Positions 24,401 through 35,256 are shown, counted from the first letter of the stretch. The stretch: 64,000 nt of DNA from Hemicordylus capensis (GCF_027244095.1 NC_069657.1:7512001-7576000), one strand, 5' to 3'. Translations and numbers: made by a program. Notes: generated by a model from the letters alone, not told the origin.

Positions 24401-25015
24401 ACCTCTCCACCTAGACCCCTTGCTGGCACCCCAAATTAAACTTCTACCCTTCACACACAACTCAGAAACCACCACCCCCAGGAGCTCACACACACCCCAC
24501 ACAGGGACTGACCTTCTCTCCCACAACCCACCCCCCTTAGTTTTGTCATGTTTCTCATACCCCCCCCCAGCTCCGTTGCCCCCAGATACACGCATGACGC
24601 CCCCCACTCCTTCCCAGCTGCTTCCTCGCTCCCCCTCCCCAAGTCAAGCTTCCACCTTTTTCACGGCCCCCTCGCAACCCTCCCCCACCTGCCCCCCACC
24701 CCTCACCCCAACTGCCACACACCCCCAGCTGTCCCCCCGCCCCCAGCTCCCATCGCCTCTCAGCTCAGGACCCCCAACACCTCCCCCCGCGCTTCTTCCC
24801 ATGGGGGGGGTGGTTCTTGCCTCCCCCTCCCGCCAGGGGGGCCCCCCTTGCCCTCCTCAGCCACTCCTCTCCCCAAGCACACAGGACCCCTCCCCTCGCC
24901 CCACATATCTCCTCCCCCCGCACCCGCCACTCACATGCCAGATGGCGAAGAAGATGAGGGCGGCGGTGAGGAGCAGCGCCAGCATGTAGCAGAAGGCGGC
25001 GAACGTGAAGGCCAT
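15422..25015 (-). CDS. CNIH1: CNIH1 (cornichon homolog 1), five coding exons
   Basis: Cornichon proteins are ER-exit cargo adaptors: they link transmembrane cargo such as TGF-alpha-type growth factors to COPII vesicles, and relatives act as AMPA-receptor auxiliary subunits. Coding exons on the minus strand are 25015-24935, 22916-22848, 18614-18502, 16588-16445 and 15449-15422. They total 435 bp, or 144 residues plus TAA, the usual family length. All introns are GT-AG and all phases close. The protein begins [12 protein letters not shown] with a hydrophobic first segment. The cornichon motif [19 protein letters not shown] is in exon 2, two further hydrophobic segments are in exons 3 and 4, and the end is [12 protein letters not shown]. 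The ATG at 25015 lies in a strong Kozak context (CCGCCATGG). From memory of the human protein I see only conservative changes (Ala to Thr before EWL, Ala to Ser before FFYYLYG). CDKN3 remnants lie downstream on the opposite strand and GMFB upstream on the same strand, matching remembered mammalian synteny. Confidence 0.97.
15703..16180. mobile_element. Long palindromic hAT-type MITE in CNIH1 intron 4
   Basis: The ends TAGGGATGCTTTTTGTGCAC and GTGCACATCCCTA belong to the same TIR family, flanked by TTTTAAAA and TTTTAAAC. Inside are two inverted arms of about 180 bp (about 15737-15920 and 15935-16115). They are so similar that both strands encode nearly the same 50-residue peptide. Confidence 0.85.
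16445..16588 (-). CDS. CNIH1: CNIH1 coding exon 4
   Basis: It completes the split Arg codon, then encodes [20 protein letters not shown] and runs to SFFYYLY plus GG. The acceptor is TTTTTCCAG and the donor GTAAGT. It holds the last long hydrophobic segment. Confidence 0.97.
17995..18305. mobile_element. MITE with about 45-bp inverted ends, CNIH1 intron 3
   Basis: GGTCCACACAATTATGAATA begins the left end, and its reverse complement ends the right end at 18305. The similarity continues inward (GAAACCTCCTACC against GAAGCCTCCTAGC). Confidence 0.8.
18502..18614 (-). CDS. CNIH1: CNIH1 coding exon 3
   Basis: It encodes [18 protein letters not shown] and continues to AYHIW plus two bases of an Arg codon. 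The acceptor is TTTGCAG and the donor GTAATG. Thr replaces the remembered human Ala before EWLTLGLN. Confidence 0.97.
20052..20198. mobile_element. Palindromic MITE (CTACTCAACTT ends)
   Basis: Ends GGGCTACTCAACTT and AAGTTGAGTAGGCC, with arms CAATTCCCATAATACC and ATTATGGGGGTTGTAG. Confidence 0.78.
20455..20640 (-). mobile_element. L2-type LINE 3' tail in CNIH1 intron 2
   Basis: The signature is GTATACCGCCCAAAATGCAA, then an A-rich 3' UTR on the plus strand. Confidence 0.65.
22848..22916 (-). CDS. CNIH1: CNIH1 coding exon 2
   Basis: It encodes 23 residues carrying the cornichon signature ([16 protein letters not shown]). The acceptor is TTTTAG and the donor GTAAGT; phase 0 on both sides. Confidence 0.97.
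23275..23445 (+). mobile_element. tRNA-headed SINE (no 5S head)
   Basis: The tRNA-like head ATAGCTCAGCAGCAAGAGCA, B-box region and a tail (CTGCCAGTCAGTGCAGACAC) are shared with the 5S-headed SINEs. It lies between CNIH1 exons 2 and 1. Confidence 0.8.
24110..24934. other. C-rich stretch at the 5' end of CNIH1 intron 1
   Basis: The plus strand is very rich in CCC/CCCC runs and poor in G until the CpG island begins. Long reading frames here are proline-rich translations of low-complexity DNA. A palindromic MITE lies inside at 24259-24382. No gene is supported apart from CNIH1 exon 1 next to it. Confidence 0.7.
24259..24382. mobile_element. Palindromic MITE (AGATGTTGTTGACTGCAACT)
   Basis: The ends AGAGGGATCCCCAGATG and TGGGAATCCCTGCTAGAGG and the central CTCCCACCATCCCC mark the family. 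CNIH1 intron 1. Confidence 0.7.
24935..25015 (-). CDS. CNIH1: CNIH1 coding exon 1
   Basis: It encodes 27 residues, from [11 protein letters not shown] to FFAIWH, forming the first membrane segment. The ATG is at 25015-25013. The donor GTGAGT follows a complete CAT codon (phase 0). Confidence 0.96.
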
Positions 25016-25240
25016 GGCGGAGCGGGCCCAGCGGCGGCGGCGGCGGCGCGCGGGGGATGCCGGGCCGGATCATTCAGGGCCGCCGGGCCTGGAGGAAGAG
25101 GCAGAGAGCGGCGACTGCGCAGGCGCTGTGGCGGGCGGGGCGGGGCAGAGGAAGGGCCGCGCCACAGCGGCGGCTGGCGGAGGTGGGTGGGATTGCATCT
25201 GCCTCGCCCGCGCATGAGCGGATGGGAAGCTGCCCGCGGT
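24940..25240 (-). promoter_or_regulatory. CNIH1: CNIH1 CpG-island promoter and 5' UTR
   Basis: A strongly CpG-rich block spans the CNIH1 start codon, with a short CCG-repeat run in the inferred 5' UTR just upstream of the ATG and GGGCGGGG-type GC boxes near 25135. No TATA box is evident. It fits a housekeeping CpG promoter. Confidence 0.75.
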
Positions 25241-25526
25241 CGCCAAATTGGCTCGTTCTAAGCCAAATCCCAGAAATCTGGCTTTTCCCTAAGGCGTCTG
25301 GCTGGAGGAGATTGCCCTGGCTTTTTCCTGCGGACACCTCTGGCTTTGAATTTTGGCTTTGTTCCTGGCGTCCCCCCGAAAAACTCCCCTCTCCTCCCCA
25401 CCCCCAGAAACAAACAACCAATCCCGTAAGAGATTGTCTATCCCCAGGACCTCAAGTTTTGGCCCTAATTCGCCTCTTGGCTTATTTTTGCCTTATCTGG
25501 CTGTCACACTAACGTCCTATCTGGCA

Positions 25527-25728
25527 GCCACCTAAGGCGCAGAGGGGAAATGCTTGACTAACAAGCAGAAGGTTGCCGGTTCGAATCCCCGCTGGTAGAT
25601 GCTGAAAGGCATCACCTCACAATGTGCGGGAGGAGGCAATGGCAAACCCCTCCTGTATTCTACCAAAAGAAAACCACAGGACACTGTGGGCGCCAGGAGT
25701 TGAAATCGACTTGACAACACATTTTACT
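25527..25728 (+). mobile_element. Sauria-type SINE
   Basis: It begins at CACCTAAGGCGCAGAGGGGA with B box GGTTCGAATCCCCGCTGG and ends CACATTTTACTTTAC. It lacks the central CTATATCGGGCAGCAGCGAT segment present in other copies. Confidence 0.88.
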
Positions 25729-25732
25729 TTAC

Positions 25733-25880
25733 CAGTTGCAGGGGAGTAACAGCAGGACAGAGGGCATGCCCTCAACTCCTGCCTGTGGCTTCCAGCGGCA
25801 TCTGGTGGGCCACTGTGCGAAACAGGATACTGGACTAGATGGGCCTCCTTGGGCCTGATCCAGCAGGGCTGTTCTTATGG
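25733..25880 (+). mobile_element. CR1 LINE 3' tail fragment
   Basis: It runs from CAGTTGCAGGGGAGTAACAG to GGGCCTGATCCAGCAGGGCT. It directly follows a Sauria SINE. Confidence 0.85.
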
Positions 25881-26133
25881 CCACATTTGACCCTGCTCGC
25901 CTCTTGGCTTATTTTTGGCTTATCTGGCTGCTACATTAATTCCCAATCTGGCCACCCCCCAGCGGCTGCTTTCTGGTGCCTGCAGGGCCTGGCTGGCAGC
26001 GGCTGCTCTCTCTAGGCCCCAGGGGCCTTTCCTGGCTGCATGTACTGCCCGCCGGGGACTTGACTTGACTTGGGACATTGCACATGCAGAGCCTCTGCTC
26101 TGCCGCTGGCCCGCCTACAGTCCCCATCCAGCG

Positions 26134-26262
26134 GACTAACAGGGGTTCCCAGATGTGGTTGACTACAAATCCCAGAATCCTCAGCTGCAACAGCTTTTGC
26201 TTGGGACTTATGGGAGTTGTAGTCATCAACATCTGGGAATCCCTGTTAGAGGGAACACTCTG
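26134..26262. mobile_element. Palindromic MITE
   Basis: The inverted ends CAGGGGTTCCCAGATGTG and CATCTGGGAATCCCTG enclose a CTACAAATCCCAGAATCC / TTATGGGAGTTGTAG hairpin. Confidence 0.8.
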
Positions 26263-26344
26263 GTCCTTCCCGAATGAATTGTGTTGGAAACCAATCCAGT
26301 GATTGGCGGTATATAACTGGAATAAGCAAACCAATCAAAGCCAT

Positions 26345-26665
26345 GTCCTACTGAATCAAGCCACCAGCCTGCTGTGCAGCTGAGTATCCTCTACTACTCT
26401 GACTGGCAGCAGCTTTTCAAGTGGCTTTCCTAGCCTTACCTGGAGGTGGCAGGGAATGAATCTCACACAGGCCTGCTCAATCCAGCCACCCCCCACTCCA
26501 GATGTTGCTAAACTACGACTCCCACAATCTCCAGCAACAGTGGCCAATAGCCAGGGATTATGGGAATTGTAGGCCAACATCTGCAGGAGGGCCCAAATGG
26601 AGCAGCCCTACTCTAGGACCTTCTGTCTGCAAAGCCTGTGCTCCGCTGCCACTGGGCTATCTACG
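26345..26665 (-). mobile_element. tRNA-headed SINE split by a MITE
   Basis: The tail part is at 26345-26480 and the head part at 26613-26665 (AGGACCTTCTGTCTGCAAAG ... CCACTGGGCTATC). A palindromic MITE at about 26483-26612 separates them. Confidence 0.7.
26483..26612. mobile_element. Palindromic MITE inside a tRNA-headed SINE
   Basis: Ends near GCCTGCTCAATCC and GGAGCAGCCCTAC, with arms ACTACGACTCCCACAATC and GATTATGGGAATTGTAG. Confidence 0.72.
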
Positions 26666-27247
26666 GGCCCTCCTTCCTTTCTCTGGTTGTTCACACACGG
26701 CCACTAAAGGAGTGCTGGGTGTGCTTCCCTCTCCCACCGTGTCCCACTTCCCAAGAGCGCTGAGGGCACGCTCTGGCCTGTGTGCTGCTTTGGTGGCCAT
26801 TCTGGTGGGATCGCAGACTGTGGCTCACTTTCGTCACGCGTGAGCTGATTGTGTGAATGAGCCCAGGGGGCAGGAGGAGCAGGACTGCATTCAGAGCAGG
26901 TGTGCACTGTAATTCCGTGGTGGTGGCCCATGATGAGTCACCACCTGATGTTTAGGGAAAGTGCAGCAGCATTAAGCAGGATGATTCCTGTGGCTGCGGC
27001 CATAAAAGCCTCCAGTTTCATCCAGGCTGATAAAACGTACGGTGGCTGTCGCACTGGGCCCACATTCATCCGACTTGGCAGACTCCGGCTCATTCGAAGC
27101 TTCTGCCATTCTACACTTGTTAGGCACAAAGGTACAACCATGGCTGTCGGGTGGGGGGACAAGGGGGAGCGAGCGAGCTGTCCATCCGTCTGTCCGTCCC
27201 CCAATTGAGCCAGTTCCCATTGAATTCAATGGGGCAGGGTGTGGCTT

Positions 27248-27389
27248 AGTGCAGGGTTTCTTAACCTTAGGCTCCCAGTTGCTTTTGACTACAACTCTCA
27301 TCATCCTCTGGCCACAAAGGCCATATCTAGGGATGATGGGAGTTGTAGTCCAACAACATCTGGGAGGCCCAAGGTTAAGAAACCCTGGG
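27248..27389. mobile_element. Palindromic MITE, well-kept inverted ends
   Basis: CAGGGTTTCTTAACCTTAGG at left and CCAAGGTTAAGAAACCCTG at right. The hairpin arms are CTACAACTCTCATCATC and GGATGATGGGAGTTGTAG. Confidence 0.85.
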
Positions 27390-27967
27390 TTATTGGATTG
27401 CTAGCTGCACCATCACCCCCACCACCGGCTGAAAGATCGGCAGACGTACAGCCAACTTCTTGCTGCAGTCCTGCAGCAAGTCAAACTTCCATGGGCTTTC
27501 GTAGCAGGAACCACCACACCCCTTCCCAGATTCTGGGGACAAAAAACTGGCACTGCTTCTCTACACCAGGTCTTGTTTATGAGCTTTACCTGAGCTGTCT
27601 TACAGGTAGACTTGCTCTTAGCTTTTCTGTAGCAGCTTAGACAGAAATCCCATCAACACACCTTTTTTCCAGTGTGACCGTACACCGCAGAGGGGAGCTG
27701 AAGCACATGTAACTCCTTTGAGTGCTTCCTTTTGGGACTGGAAAGGGACACTATTCATTCTCCAATAGATCCACGAATAGAGAAAGGGGACCATTTAACA
27801 ACCCAATGGATGTTACATATTCTTGGGAAATGAGTGAGGAATAAGGCAGAGGCAAGGAACTTCCTGGCAGGAGGTTGGATGTTAACAGGCTAAATTCAAG
27901 ATTGAATGTACTTGGTGGTGAATGATGAAGAAAAATCTGGTAGGTAAGTCACCACAATCAGTGTTTT

Positions 27968-28045
27968 TCCTGTAACAGGGACTCTCATAATCCACAGCTG
28001 CAATGGCCTCTGGCCACTGGATTATGGGAGTTGTAGTCATCAAGA
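27968..28045. mobile_element. Palindromic MITE fragment
   Basis: GGGACTCTCATAATCC and GGATTATGGGAGTTGTAG arms with a short loop. Confidence 0.6.
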
Positions 28046-28847
28046 TGGGACGAACTTGTCTGCCGTTGCAGGGGAAGGAATATAGGCCAAGGTAATGGAA
28101 TGTTTTTGTAAAAGGTGCAACTGGAGACATTTACAGCAGTGTTGCTGTTAAGGCTGGACTTTCAGGCAAAAGTCCAGAGCCCCCCAGCACTGCCCCAGCC
28201 CGGGTGCAAGGAAACCCCCCAGCTTGTTTCTGGAGGAGCACAGAGCATGCCTGAAGAAGTCCTCTCCCCCCCCCCACCTTCTTGCCTGAGATTCTGTTCA
28301 GGCTGAAAGGCAGCAGCCAGACGAGTCGCAGTCAGAGGCTAGGCCAAGGATCTTGCTCTGCCGGCAGCCACAACACCAAGGCCCCCTTGGGGGACCTTGG
28401 AGGACTGGGCTCCCCAAAGTCTGCAACAGAACTTTCTTCGATTTGTGGCTACACCCTGCAAGATACAGGTTAGGGCACCGCTTTGGGAACTTTTGGTGAG
28501 AAGCAAATATGTATATACTGTCGTATTTGCATTGAGGGTCATCACTGAACACGATGCAAGATTCATGCTAAGCCACAGCCTTGAGTTTAGCTAGCTAGGT
28601 AACCCTCTCTTCACTCTGATCGTATTATGTATGTATTAATTTCCCTTATCTGTAAAATTTTTTATTTAAATTGCTTTAAGAACTTTTGTTAATGAGGGCC
28701 CCTGTAAGGCCATTATGTCCAGAGTCTGAAATTGCCTAACTGCATCCCTTGTTTACAATCCTCTGCAACCGATTTTTTTCTCTCCAGGAAAATTACAAGG
28801 TTGGACATTGTCAGAGTTGAATATTGAAAGTATGACTGCAGTCAAAG

Positions 28848-29036
28848 GAACATAGGAAGCTGCCTTATTCTGAGACAGGCCACTGTTCCATCTAGCTTAG
28901 TGTTGTCTACACTGACTGGCAGCAGCTTCTTCAAGGCTTCAGCCAAAGGCTTTTCTCAGCCCGATCTGGAGATGTTGCCAGAGATTGAACCTGAGATCTT
29001 CAGTATGCAAAGCAGATGTTCTACCCCAGTCGGTCA
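28848..29036 (-). mobile_element. tRNA-headed SINE
   Basis: A minus-strand copy. The plus strand reads AACATAGGAAGCTGCCTTAT through CAGATGTTCTACCCCAGTCG. Confidence 0.82.
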
Positions 29037-29084
29037 TACAGCATTAATTTGAACCATCCATGGCTTTAATTTATGGGCCAGTTC

Positions 29085-29260
29085 TTACATAAGAACAGCC
29101 CTGCTGGATCAGGCCCAAGGCCTATCTAGTCCAGCATCCTGTTTCCCACAGTGGCCCACCAGATGCCTCTGAGAAGGCCAGAGATGAGGGCATGCCCTTT
29201 TTCCTTCTGTTGCTCCCCGCCTCCAACTGATATTCAGAGGCATCTTGCTTTCTCTTTAAA
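29085..29260 (-). mobile_element. CR1 LINE 3' tail fragment
   Basis: The minus-strand CR1 tail reads AGCCCTGCTGGATCAGGCCC on the plus strand, next to a tRNA-type SINE in the same orientation. Confidence 0.85.
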
Positions 29261-29553
29261 CCGATATCTACACATTTACAACCAAACAAATATTTGAGAT
29301 ATTAATATAGAGGTTCCTTCCAAGAATATGTAGTCAGTATATTGATCCAGGATGGATTTGTAATTACAAGCTCATTAAGTGCCCTGCATGATTATACATC
29401 TCCTGCTGACTACATGGTACCAACTATGTCCAGAAACAGGCTACCGAGTCAGGAGAACTTATGGCTGTTCATTTTTCCACAGCTTCAGTACAGGAAGTCT
29501 GTACATTTTACCCTACCAGGTGAAGAATAAGGACATCAAAAAGTTGATAGGCT

Positions 29554-29559
29554 TTTATT
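29554..29559 (-). terminator. Candidate distal poly(A) signal for GMFB
   Basis: The minus strand reads ATGAATAAAAG at the end of a 2-kb repeat-free block. The 3' UTR would be about 7.1 kb if this is used. Confidence 0.35.
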
Positions 29560-31719
29560 CATTAACATTTTAAAACATTTTTTCCATTATCTATACTGAT
29601 ACAAGCACCATGCTTAGCAAAAAAAAAAGTTAAATTTTGGTTTAAAATAAGACATGCAGAGTCAACTAAGCAGAGCATTTAAAAAACATATACAAGTGTG
29701 CGGACACCGTGACAGCTGTCAAGATGGATAGTTTCATGGAATTGTCAGGACCTTCTCATTTGGTCAATTCAGTTCATGGAACAATAAAATGGACAGTTGT
29801 GCAAGATCCAGATGTTTCCCACTCAAGGAAGTGCCTTCTGTTTCCATACTATATTGTAACTGGGGAAAGGAGATGTTCCCCCGCCCCCACACACTGAGAA
29901 AGGACATTGCAATAGAGAGGGGGCACCTACTGGATAGTGCCCATGACATCACCGATGACAGATACAACTCACTCCATTGCATCTATTGGCGATGTTTATT
30001 TTTGCTTAACACTTAGGCCTTGTAGTACATTTCATTTGTTCAAAATCCTGTAAACACCAGCTCAGAAACCCAACCCTATCAGGTGGTTGTAATGATTGCC
30101 ATACTGCAGATGGAGGACAGAGAGCAGTGACTGGTCCAAAACCAAACCATCAAGTTAATGGCTGAGCAGAGACTGGAAGGTGAGGTGTTGTTGTCCACAC
30201 TCACCCTTAACCCTTCCTGATCACTGGGCAAATAGCAGCTGGGGTGGTAATTAAGTAAGAGCTTCCACAGAAGTTCATGATTTCTGATCTGACCTAGTCT
30301 CATGTATCTTTATCACCTCTGGATGCACACAGAAATGGCTTTAGAAGCATTCCAGTGTCAGGTTATCCTTGCATATGGAAAGCTAAATTGTCAGTGTGAA
30401 GTGTCCCAGCCTAGCATTTTCTGCATCACAAAAACAGCAAGCAAACACTTGCTCTGTGTGGCCAGACTTCTCTTGATAGCTATATGCTATACATCCATTT
30501 GCCAAGCCCTACATAAACAATGGGGGGGATCTCTTGTCCCAGTGATCCAGTCCAGAAGATCCACAAGGCTGGCTTCCTACATCAGAAGTGGACCTCTGTA
30601 CATTAGAGAGCAGCAGTGAGAGAGAGCATCCAGATCAGTTTGCTACAGCATTTTAACTCAAACCATTTTTTGTTTGTTTGTTAAGAGCATAGCAGCTTCA
30701 TAAGTAGATGCTCAAACACACTCTTCACTCACAACAGGCTGGTAAACAAATCATTCCCATTGATCAGCATCACATGCTAGAGCCAACAACATTTTTAGGT
30801 CAACACGCCTTCTGTGCACAACAAACGGGGAAAACGAGAACTGCCAACTGAGCTTGGAACAACATTAAGAAAGCTCGTTTCTGCCAGCTAGAAAATAATT
30901 CCCTTCATTGCACAGCATAGGCCAAACTGTTCAGTTAGACCATGCAAGCCCCCCGCCCTGCCCCCACATCCCAAGCCTAATCAATTTGGATTACAGAAGG
31001 AATATGACAACCTAAGTGGAGGAAAAATTAAACTCATTCCCTAATCACCATCACATCCTGCCCAATTTAGTTTAGTTTGCTACACCCAGCGTCTGTAGTT
31101 CAAGTAAACAATCCTATAGCACAAAGGGGCCTAGTTAATACACAAACACATCTTGGGCGTACCAGTGAGCGTAGAGCATATAAGCACACTTGCTGTGAAA
31201 CTAGGGTCTGCTGCAATTCCCTGCTGAGTGTTCATAACAACAAACCCAGGTGTGCCACCAAAAGGCAATAAGAGAAAAGGATTTCAAGCACTGACTGTCA
31301 GTGCTACACTATCAGCTTGGAATGGTGAATGGTCTACCCTGTGCCCAGTCCCCAATTCAAGCATTTACAAGTCCCTTCCAGGAGAGGCAGATACAGGATT
31401 GCCAGTTGCAACCACTACACCCTATGAAGTTACAAAAAGGCGAGCCTCCAATTTGGAGAAAGCGGGTTTGTTTTGTTTTGATTGGATCACCTAGTTCTAA
31501 AGCTCTCCCTTAATGCTCATTTTTATCTGCTGCTTACTGAAGCTTTCAAGATTAGGATTCAGTTTAACGCAAATCACTTCTTCAAATTTAGTTGCTGTAG
31601 CCTCAAAACTTGTACTGAAAATCTGCATGTGCGTTGGGCACTTCTGGTTTGACGCTGACCGGGGCAGCAAGGAGATAGGGTGCCACCCTGCGCAAGCGAT
31701 TTTAAAGACAGTGCTGGTG

Positions 31720-31806
31720 GGGAAGGTAAAGGTAAACCATGCCCACATGCTGAACCGGTTCGGCGGTCTGCAAAAGGACTGCTGAACTGGTTCGTGCACA
31801 TCCCTA
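31720..31806. mobile_element. hAT MITE right-end fragment (same family)
   Basis: GAACTGGTTCGTGCACATCC is followed by CTA at 31806. The left terminus is not clear. Confidence 0.55.
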
Positions 31807-31994
31807 TTCCAGGGAGGTATAAGATCTTCACTGAGTGGAAGTCCCGGTTACAGCATGGTTAAGAACCATGGTTACAGCTGCCAACTGAATGTGGCAACAC
31901 AATGGTTAGGATGGGGGAGAAGGGAAGAAAGAGAATTAACTGCAAAGGAGAGAAAGTTGTAGGAGGGGATAATCCTGCAGCCCACTCTCAAGAC

Positions 31995-32096
31995 ACTTGA
32001 GAACAGGGGATTCCCAGGCTTGGACCCCCTTGCTGTGGGACAACAACTCCCATCATCCCCACCCACAGTGGAGACCCAAGGCTGAGGACGACTGTC
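31995..32096. mobile_element. Palindromic MITE
   Basis: ACAACAACTCCCATCATCCC centre with flanking GGCTTGGACCCCC and GGAGACCCAAGGC. Confidence 0.6.
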
Positions 32097-33074
32097 TCAA
32101 AACATGGTTAAGAGCAAGTCTACAACAGTCCTTGGAGTAATTGTGCAGAGACAGCAACTTGTCTGCCCCCACAGAAAGAGAACTCCAATCCTGGCTACAA
32201 GCAGAAGCTAGTCAAGAGTTTAGATTTTGCCAGGCTAGATTAGATTTCCGCTCCGTCCCACCCCGGGACTCTTCCACTCCAGTTAAAGAAGAGAGCAGGA
32301 GGGTTTAGGGGATGTCACATGGGCTGGAGAAGCAACTGCACAACTTGACCCTGCCATGTGTGAGTAAATGGATGCAGCTCACCACCACCAAGAGAGACAT
32401 ACAAGTGGTCAGAATGGATTCTCTGGAACGGCAGAGAAGAGCAGAGCCCAACCATTTTCGGATCTGAGACAGGAAAGCCAAAGGGTATCCTGCTGCCCAT
32501 GACGAGGGAGACTTCTAGCAGCAACAGCATCACAAAACCGGAAGGTGGCCAACTCAGTGGGTCTACTGGCAAGGCGGACCTTGGTGGCAATCCACACGGA
32601 GAAGCCTCTGCTCTTATATGCTACGTCCCCTCACGCCAATATCAGGGGTGGGGCCCTCTCGGCGCCCTTGGCAGCCCTGCCCTTCCCCATCTGCCAGCTC
32701 ACAAACATTTTCCCCTCTGCCCTCCTGGGGAAAGAGAAAGGAAGCCGCCCAGGCAGCCAGCAAAGCCCTTCCAAGCCAGCAGAGGAGGAGGAGCTGGCTC
32801 CACACGCCAACAGCTACACATCCCTTGCATGGGCCGCTCATCCCCACTTGCTGGCTTGCAATCGTCCCACCAGCTCCCTGCATGGCTGCCTTTCTCTCTC
32901 TCGCTCCCTCCACCTTGCTGGTGTGCAAAGCGAGCAAGAAAGCCATTCAGCCAGCGAAGTGGTCGCAAGCAGACAGAAGTGGGAGGGAGGTATGGAGCCA
33001 CAGCAGGCGAACCAACGCCCGCAGGTGGTGGGATGGGATGCCTGCACTCGATGCTCCAGGGTGCCGGCGCCACT

Positions 33075-33205
33075 GAGGCCAGAGGGTCCCAATCTGTGGT
33101 ACTCTAGATGTTGCCAAGCTCCCATCACCCGCAATCACAACAAATTGTAGAGGGTGGGAATTGTAGTCCGGCAACATCTGGAGTACCGCAGGTTGGGAAT
33201 CTCTG
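33075..33205. mobile_element. Palindromic MITE
   Basis: The ends CCAGAGGGTCCCAATCTGTG and GCAGGTTGGGAATCTCTGGC are inverted. The inner motifs are GATGTTGCCAAGCTCCCATC and ATTGTAGTCCGGCAACATC. Confidence 0.75.
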
Positions 33206-33319
33206 GCTTAGGCCATCACCTCACCTCGTGGACAAGCCTCCTGGCTGTTGGGCATGTCTCCTTCACAAGCTCCTTGAAGCAAACCAACAAAAGAAACTCC
33301 AGTTTTAAGTAGGGCTTAG

Positions 33320-33448
33320 ACCAGGGCAGGAAACTGTAGCTCTCCAGCTGCTGCTCAACTACAACTCCCATCATGCCCAGCGGCTGGGGATGATGGGAGC
33401 TGTAGTACTACAGCAGCTGGAGAGCCAATGTTGCTTAGCCCTGGCTTA
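33320..33448. mobile_element. Palindromic MITE, near-perfect hairpin
   Basis: TAGCTCTCCAGCTGCTG and CAGCAGCTGGAGAGCCA arms enclose ACTACAACTCCCATCATGCC / GATGATGGGAGCTGTAGTAC. Confidence 0.82.
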
Positions 33449-34261
33449 GACAGAGGTGGTTCTTGGTGGATGATGGGGCACTGTGTTTTCCCAGCACAGG
33501 CTTCACAGTACAAGAGGGGACTCCTACTCCCCACACACCCCATTTTATTCCTTAAGAGCCCTAGAATTTAGGGACAACAGACTTCCCACATGTTTTTCCA
33601 GTGAAATTGCCCCTTTATTTATGTATGAGGCAGTTTTAGGCAATGCTTCAATAAATCCTTCAAAGTTATAATAGAGATACTATTAACAGTTTGTTTTTTG
33701 CCATTTGGGTGCATCTCTAGCAAAGATCTCCTGAACTACTGTTGTACATGTATATGAAAAAGCTACACCAACCACCCACACACTCAGTTTTCCCTGTAAC
33801 AGGGATTCTCAGCTCCCATCATGGCCAGCTGCAATGCCCTCTGGCTGGAGGTGATGGGTTGTTGACTACACTGCTCCCCTCCCAATAAAAAGGTTTATCA
33901 AATTGGTTATAAAAAATCCTGCTTTCTTACTGGAATCTTGACGAAAGAAGACAAGGATCTTCCAAGGAAGGAATATATTCTCCCAATTAAGATTTTTTTT
34001 CAAAACTCAGTGACAAAGGCCAACAGTTACTCAGAGACACTGTTCTAAAATTAATGTCACGTACAAAAAGCTCAATGTAGTCCAATATTTTCTACTAAAT
34101 TTTAAGAGCCTGGATTTTGTTTTATTAACATCTGTGTCAATTGCACCATTAGGTGCCTCCAGACCAATGGTGCTGGTTGCTGAATGAGCCAACTTCTTGC
34201 AGGATTAGGCAGCTGGAACTTAGCATAAAAAGGCACAAGCTAAAAGGTGGCCATCCAGCGT

Positions 34262-34443
34262 TAGGGGTGCGCACAAACTGTTTGGCTCAGTTTGGTTCAA
34301 ATTCGGACTGAATCACACCAAGGCAAACTGGTTCGGTTGCACTGATTTGGCTGGGCCAGTCGGTTCAACAAACCGTTTCGTGATCGAACCGGCCTGGTTC
34401 ATGGCAGTCCAGTTTACGAGTGAATCGGTTCTGCACATCCCTA
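34262..34443. mobile_element. hAT MITE (TAGGGATGTGCACGAACC family)
   Basis: It starts TAGGGGTGCGCACAAACTG and ends CGGTTCTGCACATCCCTA. The 8-bp flanks TCCAGCGT and TCCAGCAT match at 7 of 8 positions. The interior is imperfectly palindromic and rich in GGTTCG/CGAACC. Confidence 0.85.
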
Positions 34444-34512
34444 TCCAGCATCCTTGCCAGAAGGTACTGTGCCACGCTGGGGCAGAGACAGGCTGTCTTT
34501 AAGTTGGTATAA

Positions 34513-34675
34513 AGCAGGGGTTCTCACACTTGGGTCCCCAGATGTTATGGACCTACAACTCCCATCATCCCCAGCCACAATGGCCTTTGGCCACAAAAGG
34601 CCATTGTGGCCGAGGATGATGGGAGGGAGTTGCAGACCAACAACATCTGGGGACCCAAGTGTGAGAACCCCTAGA
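34513..34675. mobile_element. Palindromic MITE, near-perfect hairpin
   Basis: AGGGGTTCTCACACTTGGGT and ACCCAAGTGTGAGAACCCCT are exact inverted ends. The centre AATGGCCTTTGGCC/GGCCATTG is also palindromic. Confidence 0.88.
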
Positions 34676-35250
34676 ATGAGGAAAGGGCTCTTCATCCTAC
34701 TGGTCTAGCAAGCAGCTTGCAGCTCTAGAGAATGCCCCTCCCTTGTCCTCTAGAACTAGGATGGCCACCTGGCAACCTGTCCCCACCCTCAAGCCAGACC
34801 TTGACAGTAGAGCCGTTTTATCCAGCTGCTGGTAGTCCTACCCAATTTTAAGCAACATCGGGCCAGAAAAACCACCTGCATTCTCAAGGTAAAAGAAATT
34901 TGGGCGTAAAAAGAGAGAGAGGGAGATTTCACGCTTTAGTATTACAGAACTCAAAGAGATGTGCATGGCACTGCATCTGGGGCACATGCGCTCTATCAAG
35001 AACACAGCCCTTACTGCTCGATCAACTGCGGGGGGCACAGTGGGATGGACAACTGAGGTCACAGACATCTTTGTAGCCTGCAGATTACTGCTTGGGGACT
35101 ACAGAAGCTGCCTCGCCTTCCTTGAGCAGCACTATTTGCTCCTCTCTCCCCTGCAGCTCTACCTGGTGAATGGCCAGCCTGCAGGCAGTATGTGGGGCAG
35201 GAGAGAGAGAAGCAAACAGCACTCTGGGATGGAGAGGCAGCTGTGCCTTC

Positions 35251-35256
35251 TTTATT
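35251..35256 (-). terminator. Candidate proximal poly(A) signal for GMFB
   Basis: The minus strand reads CACAATAAAGAAGG about 1.4 kb after the stop codon. Confidence 0.4.

Noticed and set aside
24420-25261. Long plus- and minus-strand frames of 150-237 codons around the CNIH1 promoter
   Set aside because: They are proline-, arginine- or glycine-rich translations of C-rich and CpG-rich DNA overlapping CNIH1 exon 1. No conserved domain or splice support.
25540-25600. tRNA-like A and B boxes (also at 840, 44990, 61340, 62850)
   Set aside because: They belong to SINE heads. No acceptor stem or cloverleaf is closed, so they are not tRNA genes.
32499-33150. Overlapping frames of about 200 codons in several registers
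   Set aside because: Composition is low complexity and all frames stay open because the DNA is GC-rich. No recognisable protein, and a MITE overlaps the end.
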